Origin: Rachicladosporium sp. CCFEE 5018
Taxonomy: Eukaryota; Ascomycota; Dothideomycetes; Cladosporiales; Cladosporiaceae
NCBI GenBank assembly: GCA_002077045.2
Contig: KZ111140.1
Location: 62,001-126,000 of the forward strand
Reading direction: 5' to 3'
Length of the DNA: 64,000 bases
The position numbers and the translations under genes were made by a program. Positions 33,235 to 43,735 of the stretch are shown here, one piece after another (the first letter of the stretch is position 1; each line of letters starts with the position of its first letter). The notes below the pieces were generated by a model. It saw only the letters and a list, made by a program, of their open reading frames with translations, had not been told where the DNA came from and did not search any database.

Positions 33235-33606
33235 GTGGGGTTAAGGGGACGCTGGTGGAGATGCCGCTGCTGTTCCTCAAAGAAGAGGACATCGCTAAAG
33301 AAGGCCTTGGATTGAACCAGTTCACCGAGGTTGTGTACACATAGAGGCGTTGATATGAGGGTTGTTGGCGGTCCGGAGGATGAGGTATTGAAGGCGATAT
33401 GGTGTTCGGGGTGCATGGGTGGCGCGAATCGGGGGACCGGGTGACGATCCCGACTTTCAGAGCAGCGGAGGCCGGCATGGCGGTGGGTTTACCGTATCAC
33501 ACGAACAGTACCGATGCCAAATACTGTGATTAGCATTATCGAGATTCTTCGGCCTTTCCAGTGCTCGTTCTTGGGTCCCAGTCATGGTGTCGTTCCGAGA
33601 TTCGAT
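33235..33606. other. 3' flank of PLD copy B and Urm1 copy B
   Basis: Bases 33235-33344 still encode the displaced PLD tail in another frame (ending TEVVYT). The remainder is convergent 3' flank with nothing recognised. Confidence 0.6.
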
Positions 33607-34031
33607 TCAGCCTCCATGCAATGTGCTAACGAAAACGATCTCGTCCCTTGGTTGTAGTTGATATGTCTCCTGGCCTTCGAGCTCCCAGTCTGCGTCGTTG
33701 ATGAGAACCAAGATGCCGGGTCGTCTGTGCAGGTCAGTAAGCCGCTCCCATGCACTTATTTGTGGCGGAAACTGGAGGCGTACACAGTGCCGTCGAGGAC
33801 AAACATATCTTTCCTAGGGTCCTTCATCAAGTTGTCGCAGAGGTATGTTATTAGATCCGCGACGTTTGGAGATCGGTTCGAAGATGGTAGTTCGACTTTG
33901 TGCTTTCGCCGGTTGGAAAAGAGGAGTTCGAGACCGCCGCTGTGAGACATTAGACTGGACTGCACAAGGCGTGAGGATCGCACAACTTACGTGAATTCGA
34001 TAGTGAGCGGTATCGACGCGTGTTCAGCCAT
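33607..34031 (-). CDS. URM1: Ubiquitin-related modifier Urm1, copy B
   Basis: Exons 34031-33991, 33939-33784 and 33724-33607 (coding order) encode 104 residues ending in Gly-Gly, with the same exon lengths as copy A (41, 156 and 118 nt). The first exon encodes MAEHASIPLTIEFT. The second intron is 59 bp here against 72 bp in copy A and is no longer frame-neutral. Confidence 0.92.
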
Positions 34032-34233
34032 TGTCGAGTGGTGTCAAGTGGTAACCAGTCGCCTGTCGTTACATGGCATATATGCATCCCGAATATTTAG
34101 GAAATCCGTAAGTCGCAAGATGCCAAAAGCGGCTAGCGCAGTGAGAAATTACACTAGTAAAACTAACCCCAAGCGATAACTCATCGGGGGACAAATGCGA
34201 GACAATCACGAATATGCTCCAGCAGCGATAACA
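34032..34233. promoter_or_regulatory. Shared divergent Elp2/Urm1 promoter, copy B
   Basis: 202 bp between the two start codons, identical in length to arm A 3233-3434. No TATA box or named site was recognised. Confidence 0.6.
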
Positions 34234-36738
34234 ATGACTTCCGCGCCGCAGCTAGAGTTCCTCGCTGCTGGCGGCAATCGACATCCGTCCGCAGCAGACT
34301 GGGTCCCTGGTCTCCTCGCCTTCGGAGCTGGGAATAGTATTGGACTTTGGGACCCAGACGATATCTGCACTACCGGCATACATACGCTGCTGAATGGTCA
34401 CACTGATGTTGTGAATGCTGTGAAGATCGTTGAGGCCAGTTCCGAGAGCTCACAGCGATCTTTGATCAGTGGATCAAGCGACAATACCATCCGGATCTGG
34501 CACGAGCAACCGCGTGGCCAGTACCCACCCTTCCGGGAGTGGGCTTGCGTGAGCGAGCACTCAGGCGCTGTCAACGCAATCGCTACGCTTCCTGCGAAAG
34601 CAATCTTCGCGTCTGGCGCTGCAGATGGAATGGTGAAGGTATGGCAGATCGGGTCAGAAGGCGTCGCCCTCGTCCAGTCGATCAGTCTTAAGCCTCGCTT
34701 CTTGCCTCTGGCTCTGGCGGTAGTTGAGCTATCCGACCACAACATCGTTCTTGCTATTGCGGGAACGACGGCATGGATACAGCTGTATGGCCGGCACAGA
34801 GATGAGGACTTTCAGTTGCAAGCAACCCTCACAGGACATGATGGATGGATCCGATCCTTGAATTTCTTACCACCATACGCGGAACGATCAAACCACCTCT
34901 TACTGGCTTCGGCTAGTCAAGACAAGTACGTGAGACTCTGGCGATTGCGGAGAGACGACACTGTGACCACGAATGGTACGAACGGCAGTGTTCTCAAGCC
35001 GGCGAAAACATCCCTTTCCAACAAGACTCAACACGTAGGTTTCGATCAAAACAAGTATGCGGTAACCTTTGAGGCGTTATTAGTGGGTCACGAAGACTGG
35101 ATCTATTCAGCGCGGTGGCTACCTCAAGATGTCAGCTCTGCCTCCGCGACTACGCCAACCCTGCTGACAGCTTCTGCGGACAACTCCATAGCGATGTGGT
35201 CCGTCGAGGAAGCCTCGGGACTGTGGGTATGCAATACACGACTTGGCGAGATTAGTTCACAGAAGGGTTCGACGACTGCGACAGGAAGTACAGGTGGCTT
35301 CTGGATCGGTCTCTGGGGACCCAACGGCACGTCGATTGCGAGCCTTGGTCGTACAGGTAGCTGGCGAAGGTGGAGTTATGACCAGGAAAGCGATACGTGG
35401 AATCAAACACTCGGTGTCAGCGGCCACACGCAAGACGTCGCCGGCCTGTCGTGGGCACCAGACAGCTCGTGCCTCCTCACAACGAGCCACGATCAGACAA
35501 CCCGGCTGTTCGCACAATGGATACGCGGAGATCGACTATCTTGGCATGAAATTGCGCGTCCGCAGATCCATGGGTATGATCTCAATTGCATCGCCGCCAC
35601 TTCATCGCATCAATTCGTTTCCGGTGCCGATGAGAAGCTGCTACGTGTATTCGACACACCGAAGCCTGTCGATCGACTTATACGCAACCTCGAGAACCAG
35701 CCCAGTCTGATGAATGGCCATGAAGCACCACAGACTGATGGCGATATGGAACATAGCTCGGCGCTCCCCGAGACTGCCGCAATGCCTGTCCTTGGACTCT
35801 CCAACAAAGCCATCACTGCCCCCGATGCTGACGCTGATTCGACTGTCGACGCCCCCGACGTTTCGGGTCAACCTCTCCTTCCCACATCGACGCCTTCACA
35901 CGAGTCTCATCTGGCTCGCCACACACTTTACCCAGAGCGCGAGAAGCTCTACGGTCACGGTCACGAGATCTCCTGCGTCGCTGCCTCTCCGACTTACCCT
36001 CTCATAGCGACAGCCTGTCGTGCCAGCTCCATCGACCACGCCGTAATCCGCATCTACAATACCAATACCTGGCGAGAAGTCAAGCCGCCACTAGAAGCTC
36101 ACAGTCTCACTGTGACAAACATTTCTTTCAGCACGGACGGGAAGTGGCTGCTAAGTGTGGGCAGAGACAGACAGTGGGTACTCTGGCAATACGATCCACC
36201 ATCATCCGACGTCGACACAAAGGCAGTCGGCACCTTCACCAAAGCAGCAGCAGACCTCAAAGGGCACGCGAGAATGATTCTCAGTTGTGCCTGGGCACCC
36301 AGCCGCGGCGACACTGGTTCCGAGAAAGCAAAACAGTACGTCTTCGCCACCGCCTCTCGCGACAAAAGCGTCAAGATCTGGCGTCTCGAATCCTCACCCT
36401 CAGCCACAGACGACTGTGGTGCAGCAGTGACGCTCCTACACACCCTCAAAGCCACATCCGCAGTGACCGCCGTGGCCTTCTCCGCCGCGACGTGGTCAGA
36501 CAACCACATGCCCATCACACTAGCCTTTGGCACAGAGGCTGGTGAGATCGGCTTATGCACTTTGGCAAAAGATTCAGAAGCCACAGACTGGCCGAGCGCA
36601 GCGATCAAGATGGTAGAGAAGGGTCTCTGCCCGAGCAAAATCATCAATGCCCTTCGTTTCCGGCCAGGTTTTAACAGAGGTCCCGAAATGCTAGCCATAG
36701 GCAGTGAGGACAGCAGTGTACGTCTATTGACTATATAA
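34234..36738 (+). CDS. ELP2: Elongator complex subunit Elp2, copy B
   Basis: Single exon, 834 residues, with WD repeats throughout. The start at 34234 (MTSAPQLEFL) is chosen to match copy A; an in-frame ATG lies 39 bases upstream but has no partner in copy A. The frame is intact, with conservative substitutions clustered in loops and in the low-complexity linker around residues 500-560. The stop is 71 bp from the Cul4 stop of the converging gene, so the transcripts probably overlap. Confidence 0.93.
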   Translation: MTSAPQLEFLAAGGNRHPSAADWVPGLLAFGAGNSIGLWDPDDICTTGIHTLLNGHTDVVNAVKIVEASSESSQRSLISGSSDNTIRIWHEQPRGQYPPFREWACVSEHSGAVNAIATLPAKAIFASGAADGMVKVWQIGSEGVALVQSISLKPRFLPLALAVVELSDHNIVLAIAGTTAWIQLYGRHRDEDFQLQATLTGHDGWIRSLNFLPPYAERSNHLLLASASQDKYVRLWRLRRDDTVTTNGTNGSVLKPAKTSLSNKTQHVGFDQNKYAVTFEALLVGHEDWIYSARWLPQDVSSASATTPTLLTASADNSIAMWSVEEASGLWVCNTRLGEISSQKGSTTATGSTGGFWIGLWGPNGTSIASLGRTGSWRRWSYDQESDTWNQTLGVSGHTQDVAGLSWAPDSSCLLTTSHDQTTRLFAQWIRGDRLSWHEIARPQIHGYDLNCIAATSSHQFVSGADEKLLRVFDTPKPVDRLIRNLENQPSLMNGHEAPQTDGDMEHSSALPETAAMPVLGLSNKAITAPDADADSTVDAPDVSGQPLLPTSTPSHESHLARHTLYPEREKLYGHGHEISCVAASPTYPLIATACRASSIDHAVIRIYNTNTWREVKPPLEAHSLTVTNISFSTDGKWLLSVGRDRQWVLWQYDPPSSDVDTKAVGTFTKAAADLKGHARMILSCAWAPSRGDTGSEKAKQYVFATASRDKSVKIWRLESSPSATDDCGAAVTLLHTLKATSAVTAVAFSAATWSDNHMPITLAFGTEAGEIGLCTLAKDSEATDWPSAAIKMVEKGLCPSKIINALRFRPGFNRGPEMLAIGSEDSSVRLLTI

Positions 36739-36809
36739 GATACCCACATGCAATGCTCTCCAAAACACCATACTGGCCGCTCCCAGCCAGACCGTGCAGC
36801 TATGCAACT

Positions 36810-39449
36810 CTAAGCAACATAAGCATACCCCCCACCCTCCTCTCGCTCCATATAATCCTTCTCAATCAAACGATCCACATTCCGCTTTATATCCCTCACA
36901 TCCAACACCCCCCTACTAATCGTCGCTTTAACAACCTCCCCCACCAACTCCGCGTGCCCAATCTTTTTCCGCGCTTTCATAATCCGCACGATGGCGGCTT
37001 GCGTTTCGAAGTTCCGGTCCTCGGCTACGCGGATATGCGTTTCTTTGTTCTCGGCCGCGGTTTCCTTGAGCTGGATGGCGTTGATTTTCACACGGTATAA
37101 CTTGTGGGTGAAGGTAGTGTTTATCGTGAAGGTGTCTGTGGAGGAGATGTCACGGCTGCGAGGGTGTTTGCGCAGCGGCTGGAGGCGCGCGCAGGCGAGG
37201 GATTGGAGGGTACGTTTTAGTTCTGGCTCGGCTGGAGGGTACGTCAGTAAATGGTTCATGCGGGTATGGAGGGAATGGAACTTACGCAGGCCTGTCTGAG
37301 CGAGGATGTCGGCGTAGGGCAGTTTCTCGCCTTCGGGCAGACTGTTGAACAGCACCAGTACGATCGCCTGGAAACTCGACACCACGAGCTCCTTGGCGCC
37401 GGAGGGGAAGTTGGCGCGCATTTGGCAGTGCGCGAGAGCATGCTTCCAGTCCAACTTCCTGCCCGAATGCTTACTTTTGTAGTGCATTTCAAACCCCTCA
37501 ATCGCGCGCTTGACGCCTGGCGGGATAATGACGGGGATATCTGGGTAGCTGGGCCATGCTGCTGCGCTGAGAATGTTGACGCTCAAGTCGAGCGCTTTAC
37601 CCTTTTCGAATCCCACGCTCTCTTCGAGACGTTGCCGGTAAGCTCCCATTTCTTCCCGGGAAAGCTCGACATCTTTGAACATCTGCTCCAAGTTCTGCGT
37701 GAAGCCGGAGCCGCACTCGGTCTTCAGGCGCGTAAGCATGCTGCGCTCGGCGTCTGCGGAGGCGGAACGGGACATGAGGAGACGGCGGGCTAAATCCTTC
37801 TTGTAGAAGGCTTCGAAGACTGCTTTGCCCTGGACGAAGCGGAAGAGGTCGAGCACTTGGTCGAGTTGAATGTTTATCTCCACGTCCTCGTCCACGGACT
37901 CCTCATCGATTGCCTCCTCCTCTGCTGCTACCTCTGTGCCGGCTAGAGGTGCTGGCACTGTAGTCGTGGAGCTCCGTCGCGCTGTTGTGAGGACCGTAGG
38001 AATCGCTTTGGCGCCACCCCGTAGAATAGTATCAACGTACTTCGCGATCATCTCGCCGACTTTCGTGTTGTCAGTCCCCCAAGTCGCCTCGCCTTTCTTC
38101 GTCTTGTTCATGAACGTCTGGAAAGTCTCTCTTAATCCATGGCCGATGCTTTCGTTTCTCTGAAAAGCGACCTTCCAGATATGGTCCAGTCGTTTCTTCA
38201 GCGAGAGGAGATGAATGACCATATCCTCTGCATCTTTGGCAAAGACAATGGAGGTGCCAGTCTCGTCGACCCATTTGTCGAACGGTTCCCTCAGCTCCGA
38301 TCCGAGTCTCCGTCGGTCTAGTAGTGCATACAATGCCATCAGACCATCCACATCGTTGGCATCCAGTAGCGAGCTCAGCGCCTTGTAGTCGGTCAAATAA
38401 GCCTTCTTCTTCTCAATCAGATCGCCCTCAAGTATCGCCAGCAGTTCCCTCCTCGTACTAGGCGACAGCGCGAAGTCCTCGCACCGCCTCATCTCCGCTG
38501 CGATGCACTCCCCAGCCAGCCCCACATACCCCGGCACCTCCTCCCTCTGGCTTGTCTCCGTAGCCCACTGATCTACATACTGTTGACTCCCGAGCAGTAA
38601 CGGACCCTCGAAATTTGCCGTATAAACCGCGAGCTCGTGGAACATCCCCACCGCCTGCCTGAACACCTCCAACTCACCATCTGCTCGTCCTTGCCGTTCT
38701 CTCGCCATGAGCTCACACGCCCCTCCCACGATCCTACCCTTGAGCTCTCCGTCTAGGAACACCACATCCCTGAACAGCGCTGTCGTCAACTCCGCCAACG
38801 TAGCCTTAGAGCTAGCGAGCAGATAACTCCTTTCCAAAAAGAAGAACACGCCCCTCACAACGCCCATCCTCTCTTTCCAAACCCTCCACGCCTCCAACAC
38901 TTTCCCCAACACGCCTACATCCTCCATCCCAGCTTCGTTGACAAGCCGTGCCCTCACAGCTTCCATCTCCCTCTTACACCGTCCCTCCAGTCGTCCATAA
39001 AGCGTGCTAGCCCCACCCTGCCGGCACACATTCTCCACTCCCCGATACAGCTCCTCCCTGCTAAACCCCGCTCCTGCGCCTGTTTCGTGATCGGAGAAGA
39101 TGGCATCGAGACCGCGCTCGAGACTGCTCCAGAGATTCTCCAGATACGCTCTAGCATCGAACCCCTGCCCGCTCGTTCGTAAGTTCTTAACCACGAGTTT
39201 CTTCGCGCCGGTCGCGGAATTGAGATTCGTGGGTCTCCGCGAGGGCGGGGAAGCGGTGAGATCCACGACTCCAGAGGGACCGTGGCGGGAGGTGAAGGTG
39301 TACATTGCTGCGGTGTCTTTGCCCGAGGATTTGGTGGGCTTGGGGGTAGGGGTAGTGCGTTTGCGTTTGTTCGATGATGGACTTGCTGTGGCGTGGAGGG
39401 ATGGGGGCGGGGTGTGGCGATCGCTGTAGAGGCGGGTGGAGGCGGGCAT
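36810..39449 (-). CDS. CUL4: Cullin-4 scaffold, copy B, complete
   Basis: Exons 39449-37286 and 37231-36810 (coding order) encode 861 residues. The start is followed by a Ser/Thr/Pro- and Lys-rich extension of about 80 residues. Next comes KKLVVKNLR, matching the KKLVIKNF motif characteristic of Cul4 before the cullin repeats. The cullin homology domain and the neddylation motif IVRIMKARKKIGHAELV close the protein; the acceptor lysine codon is at 36977-36975. Cul4 scaffolds Rbx1, and Ddb1 as adaptor, in ubiquitin ligases for replication and heterochromatin control. The 54-bp intron has no in-frame stop, so a naive reading would insert 18 extra residues. Confidence 0.92.
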   Translation of the reverse strand: MPASTRLYSDRHTPPPSLHATASPSSNKRKRTTPTPKPTKSSGKDTAAMYTFTSRHGPSGVVDLTASPPSRRPTNLNSATGAKKLVVKNLRTSGQGFDARAYLENLWSSLERGLDAIFSDHETGAGAGFSREELYRGVENVCRQGGASTLYGRLEGRCKREMEAVRARLVNEAGMEDVGVLGKVLEAWRVWKERMGVVRGVFFFLERSYLLASSKATLAELTTALFRDVVFLDGELKGRIVGGACELMARERQGRADGELEVFRQAVGMFHELAVYTANFEGPLLLGSQQYVDQWATETSQREEVPGYVGLAGECIAAEMRRCEDFALSPSTRRELLAILEGDLIEKKKAYLTDYKALSSLLDANDVDGLMALYALLDRRRLGSELREPFDKWVDETGTSIVFAKDAEDMVIHLLSLKKRLDHIWKVAFQRNESIGHGLRETFQTFMNKTKKGEATWGTDNTKVGEMIAKYVDTILRGGAKAIPTVLTTARRSSTTTVPAPLAGTEVAAEEEAIDEESVDEDVEINIQLDQVLDLFRFVQGKAVFEAFYKKDLARRLLMSRSASADAERSMLTRLKTECGSGFTQNLEQMFKDVELSREEMGAYRQRLEESVGFEKGKALDLSVNILSAAAWPSYPDIPVIIPPGVKRAIEGFEMHYKSKHSGRKLDWKHALAHCQMRANFPSGAKELVVSSFQAIVLVLFNSLPEGEKLPYADILAQTGLRKFHSLHTRMNHLLTYPPAEPELKRTLQSLACARLQPLRKHPRSRDISSTDTFTINTTFTHKLYRVKINAIQLKETAAENKETHIRVAEDRNFETQAAIVRIMKARKKIGHAELVGEVVKATISRGVLDVRDIKRNVDRLIEKDYMEREEGGGYAYVA

Positions 39450-39868
39450 GAGAGATGGAAGAGGTCCGCCTATTGGGAGGAGGTTGGCAGTGTGGTGTTG
39501 GGAGGGAGGTGGAAGATACTCAGCTGGAGCTTATCGCCGTGATTCCCGTGAGGTGACGTTGTGGACTGAGATGAGATCGCGGGACCTGCATGAGTGGGGC
39601 TCTACGTTGGATATCAAGCGACTGACTGCATACATATATACTTGTGGAAGAGAGGAGACATGGTGAGGGAGTGGGTAATAAGAAGACCTCTCGTGGTCTC
39701 ACGAAATCTGGTGAACAGCTCGTAACGCCGCCCACCATGCTAGGGTATCATTCCATCCATTCCATCCATTCCATCCATTCCATCCGTTCCCTTCCCATGC
39801 CATTCAGCCCAATTCTAGAACCACGACCCAGCAACAGACTTCCCTTGGTCGCCACGTTTGTTAAACCA
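39450..39868. other. Intergenic region Cul4/Slx8
   Basis: Cul4 promoter side and Slx8 3' flank; contains the 9-bp tandem repeat listed separately, nothing else recognised. Confidence 0.4.
39750..39785. repeat. Tandem 9-bp repeat, four copies
   Basis: Four perfect copies of ATTCCATCC, followed by a partial variant GTTCC. Confidence 0.95.
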
Positions 39869-40926
39869 TCAAGCAAGTTCCCTCCCCCTACCCTTAGTAA
39901 GGAAAGCACTCTTCTTCATAAAACTAATCGCCACCACCTGCCCCGCCGTCTTCCGCTTCAGCTTCGTCCGACACGCCGGGCAATTCCCGACGCCTTCTCT
40001 GCTAGAGCTCTTCTCGCTGGCGATCAGTGCGCGGGTCAAGCATTCGTGACAGAAGATGTGGCCTACAACATTTCGTCAACAACGACCACTCCGGTCGAGA
40101 TGTAAGGGTAGGGAAAGGCTCACCACAAGCAGACGTCGTAGCATTAGTAAAGTTCTCCAAGCAGATTATGCAATTCTTCATTCCTATCTTGACCGGGCCA
40201 TCGTCTCGAGCTTGCTGGGCTAAAGCACTGAGCTGCGCAGCCTGTGCGATCTCGTCTTCGGCTCCCGGAGCCTCGTCCTCAAGCTCCTCAACTTTCAGTG
40301 CCGAGGCCGGAGATGCGCCACTTAGACGCCGGCGTTTGTGTGATGTCTGGTTGGATGCGCTAGAAGGCGCTGGACGCTTCGTCGTCGGCCGCGGAGGAGG
40401 AGAGCGCGTGAGATCGATCGTGCTTGTAGCAGTTGACCGGACGCGAGGTGCGCGCCGCGGAGAAGCGTTGGTTGGCGGCATGTCTGGAGAAGACGGGTCG
40501 AGTGATTCGTCGGTTGTAGGTTCGTCTTGGAGAATGGTAGAGAGGTAGGATGTTCGTTGCTGAGGGTGAACTTGCTGTCGTGATCGCTGGATCGTGTCAA
40601 GTGGTGGCTGACGAGTATGTGTTTGCCCGGGTAAGCCGAAGTCGCGAGATCGTGCAAGTGAAGATGCGTTCACGTGAGATGGTGGTGAGGAAGCTGTGAG
40701 GTCCACGCTTGAGGATGTGGGTTCTTGGGGCGGGTCGTTGTCGTTGAGGATGTTGGGCCTAGAAGTATCACATGAGTTCAAGAGCTGTGAGATATCCATG
40801 TGAATGCATGAGTAATGTGTACCAATTGTTCGTACCCTGCCATGGGGCAAAAGGCTGCCACAGGCTCTCATCCGCCTCGTCGAAATGCTCCTGCTCCAAG
40901 TCGCCGAACCCCCAATCGGACGACAT
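39869..40926 (-). CDS. SLX8: Slx8-like RING-finger E3 ligase
   Basis: Three exons in coding order: 40926-40823, 40758-40124 and 40062-39869. The C-terminal RING is split by the last intron: CIICLENFTNATTSACG joins HIFCHECLTRAL and then GNCPACRTKLKRK, giving a C3HC4 arrangement. The N-terminal half is disordered and Ser/Pro-rich, with repeated acidic or hydrophobic patches such as SVDLTAS and TIDLTRSPPP that could be SUMO-interacting motifs. This fits Slx8, the SUMO-targeted ubiquitin ligase subunit acting in genome stability with Slx5/Rfp partners. The first junction (donor gtacac) is inferred from frame continuity only. It could be another small nuclear RING ligase. Confidence 0.75.
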
Positions 40927-41281
40927 GACTGCGCTCGGAAGCGCTCAGTCCTTGCCTAGATCCTCCAGCAGCCTACACAGGGGCTTTGGTCGCAGCCCGT
41001 GAGATCATACGAGGAACGAAGTGTGTGCATGAAGGGAGCTCGTGATATGAGCACCTTGATGTGTGGAGAGTGACGAAAGGTGGCGCTATCGCCGTCGTTA
41101 ACGCCGAAGAATATATTCCAACGACGCTCCACTGTACCTTCAATCCCCAAGACCTGTCGCCTGTGTACATTCATACCGCTCAGGCGCATTCTATCCACCC
41201 CCTCTCCCTCTCCGCCGTCATAGTCTGGCGCCCTCTCCCCGGCTTGCGGCTTATCTAGCCCGCCGAGGCCGACTCGGCACA
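40927..41281. other. Divergent intergenic region Slx8/pseudouridine synthase
   Basis: About 350 bp between two start codons; no feature recognised. Confidence 0.4.
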
Positions 41282-42719
41282 ATGGCCCTCACAACGATAG
41301 AACCCCCATATCTAGTGCCCACCCCCAAGCCAGAACCTCCGCCAGCAGTCATCATCACACCCTGCGATCCCTGGCCCAGACCTTACTTCCTTTCCGATGG
41401 CCTGCGAAGAGTAGCGCCCTACCACTACACTTACAACACAAACTGCAAGCAGCGATGGCGCGGTCGGGGGATCCTAGAGATATTCCAGGATGAGTTTCGG
41501 GACAGGCCAGTGGAGTATTATGTACGTCGCAGCCTCACAGACAGACACCTGCTATCGGGACCCTGACTGATACACCCAGCAAGAAGCCATAGCCTCCGGC
41601 GCGATACACTTGAACGGCAAGCCCGTGCCTGCCCCGACTACCACTGTGAAGAACGGTGATATCATATCCCACACGCTTCACCGCCACGAGCCGCCTGTCA
41701 CTGGAACAGCGATAGGGGTGGTACATGAGGACAACGACATGCTCGTCATCGACAAGCCCGCCGGCGTTCCCGTGCATCCAGCAGGGAGGTACAACTACAA
41801 CTCCGTGATCGAGATTCTGCGCGCCGAGCGCGGTCACCAATGGAATCCCTTGCCATGTAACCGCCTCGACCGCCTGACGAGCGGCGTGATGTTCATAGCC
41901 AAGCATCGGGCAGCGGCCGACGAGCTAACCAAACAGATCATGGGTCGGACAGTGAGGAAAGAATATATCGCGCGGGTGAAGGGGGAGTTCCCAGACGGAG
42001 ACATAGTCTGCGAACAGCCGATCCTGCAGATCTCGCCGAAACTGGGCTTGAATCGCGTGAGGGCTAATGGGAAAGAGGCGAGAACTGTCTTTCGGCGGCT
42101 GGCGTACTTCCCTGCTGCTGTGGAGGGCAAGGAGGGATACAGCATTGTTCGCGCCCTGCCTTTGACAGGCCGCACGCACCAGATCCGCGTGCACCTCCAA
42201 TTCCTCGGCCACCCCATAACCAACGACCCAATCTACTCCAACCGCTCTGTCTTCGGCCCTGCCCTCGGCCGCTCCTCTGCAACCGACAGCGACGATGAAG
42301 ACATCATCACGCGCCTCTCCCGCATGGGTAAGGATGAGGTCGCGGACGCGGTGGCGTATCATGATGAGATGGTGGAGGATTACAACAAGAAAAAGGCCGA
42401 GAAGATGACGGGGGAGAAGTGTGCTGTCTGCGGGACGGAGCTTTACAGTGATCCAGGGGGCCATGAGCTGGGGATTTATTTGCATGCTAGGAGGTATGCT
42501 TGTAGTGAGGGGAAATGGGGGTATGAGACTGCGATGCCGCCGTGGGCGGTGGGACCGGGGGGCGAGGAGGTTGGGATACCGCCGGAAGATGATTTGGTGG
42601 CGAGGGTGGAGGGGATTAAGTTGGGTACTCAAGGCGGAGAGATGACCAAGCCAACAACGTCTGATACTGCGCAAGTAGAGAAGACAAAAGTGGAGGAGGG
42701 GCACGACGCTGTACCTTAG
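41282..42719 (+). CDS. RluA/Pus9-type tRNA pseudouridine synthase
   Basis: Exons 41282-41521 and 41580-42719 encode 459 residues. The N-terminal part carries an S4-like RNA-binding segment (QEAIASGAIHLNGKPV...VKNGDIISHTLHRHEPP). The RluA catalytic motif is NRLDRLTSG, with the active-site aspartate at residue 177. Other family motifs follow, including GRTHQIRVHLQFLGHPITND. The arrangement matches the eukaryotic Rib2/Pus8-Pus9 group, which modifies U32 in tRNAs. There is no deaminase domain, so Pus9 is closer than Rib2. A C-terminal region with a CAVCG and further Cys/His residues could bind metal. Confidence 0.85.
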
Positions 42720-42984
42720 CAGCGTGTAGCGTTCTTGTTGAATACGAGCCTCCTCCACGCTGTTAATACTTCACTTCCTGCTTGTCAGTGGTACTGCCAG
42801 ACTTCTCACCAGCAGGCACGCGGGCTGTCGTGGGGCGTGCGCCACTACTGAAAGTACCATCATCGTCGGGTGCTTCGAGTTTCGATCAGAACTCGCGAGT
42901 ACAACATGATCAGCCTACATCGCACATGCGTCTGGTGCAAGTTGACTGCGCTGTGGGTTGACCACTGGGTGAATCGCTGCAAAC
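42720..42984. other. 3' flank before repeat array
   Basis: Start of a 5.6-kb stretch without an intact gene; nothing recognised here. Confidence 0.4.
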
Positions 42985-43735
42985 GGTAGCTCGCGGCCGC
43001 CAACGGGCAGTCAAGGTATCGGGCATTTGGGATGACCAGCTTCGTCGTGTAGCGTGTTACATGGAAGCATCCATGTACTGGGTGACTAGCCGCGTACAAT
43101 GCTGACCAGGCTTCCTCTCGCAGGAGATGGTAGCTCACGGCTACCAGTGGGCGTACAAAGCATCCTACCTTTTGCGCTGACCAGTTCCAGTGCAGATTTA
43201 CCACGTGGCTCCCTGCGATGCCCATGTCTTGCTGCATGAGATGTGGTAGCTCGGGGCTACTAGTGGGCGTTCAAAGCATATCGCCTTGACTGTCACCATG
43301 ACCGATATCAGCACGGCGTTACCGCATGGGTAGGAATGTGGACGGCAGCGGGTGCTACTGGGCGTAGAAAATTTGAGCGTCGACGTGAACGATGGCCAGA
43401 CCCAGTGCGTCGGTTTCTTCGTACGCACCGGCCCCAGGTTCTGGTAAGGCTTTTTGTATGCATATGGGTGGCAGCGGGTGCTACTGGGCGTACAAATTGT
43501 ATCGCTCTTCTCCGTTCCCGGATCCATGGCTCGTCCTTGCGTGGCCGCCACGCGCTGTTGCTCATGTTCACTTCGCACGTTGGTTGCTTCCGGCGACTAC
43601 TGGGCGTACAAAGTATGCCGCCTCCTCCGCGCCCGTTCAGTGGCATATTCCTGCGTGGCCGCCATGTGCTCGGCCATGATTCCGAATGCGTAAGTAATAG
43701 CTCGCGGTCACCACTGAGCGTACCAGGATTGTTGT
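42985..43735. repeat. Degenerate hairpin-containing tandem array, about 100-145 bp period
   Basis: Copies of a core like GGTAGCTCACGGCTACC followed by AGTGGGCGTACAAAG begin near 42985, 43129, 43245, 43344, 43470, 43582 and 43695. The first part can fold as a 5-6 bp stem (GGTAGC/GCTACC in the 43129 copy; GTAGC/GCTAC at 43245). The second part, TGGGCGTACAAA, is the best-kept segment. Spacing is 99-144 bp and mostly not a multiple of three, and sequence between the cores is poorly conserved. I do not recognise the family. Confidence 0.65.

Larger units (their letters stand above)
21322..37462. repeat. Arm B of the inverted duplication
   Basis: Mirror copy of 1-16187. It begins abruptly at the end of the N run, inside exon 2 of the transporter, and is collinear with arm A to the window's first base. 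Total length differs by only about 46 bp, through scattered small indels. Beyond 37462 the arm B sequence continues into the rest of Cul4, whose arm A counterpart lies outside the window. Confidence 0.95.

Noticed and set aside
39750..39785. Telomere-like or CRISPR-like repeat
   Set aside because: The 9-bp unit has no spacers and is not a telomeric motif; it is a simple microsatellite-like repeat.
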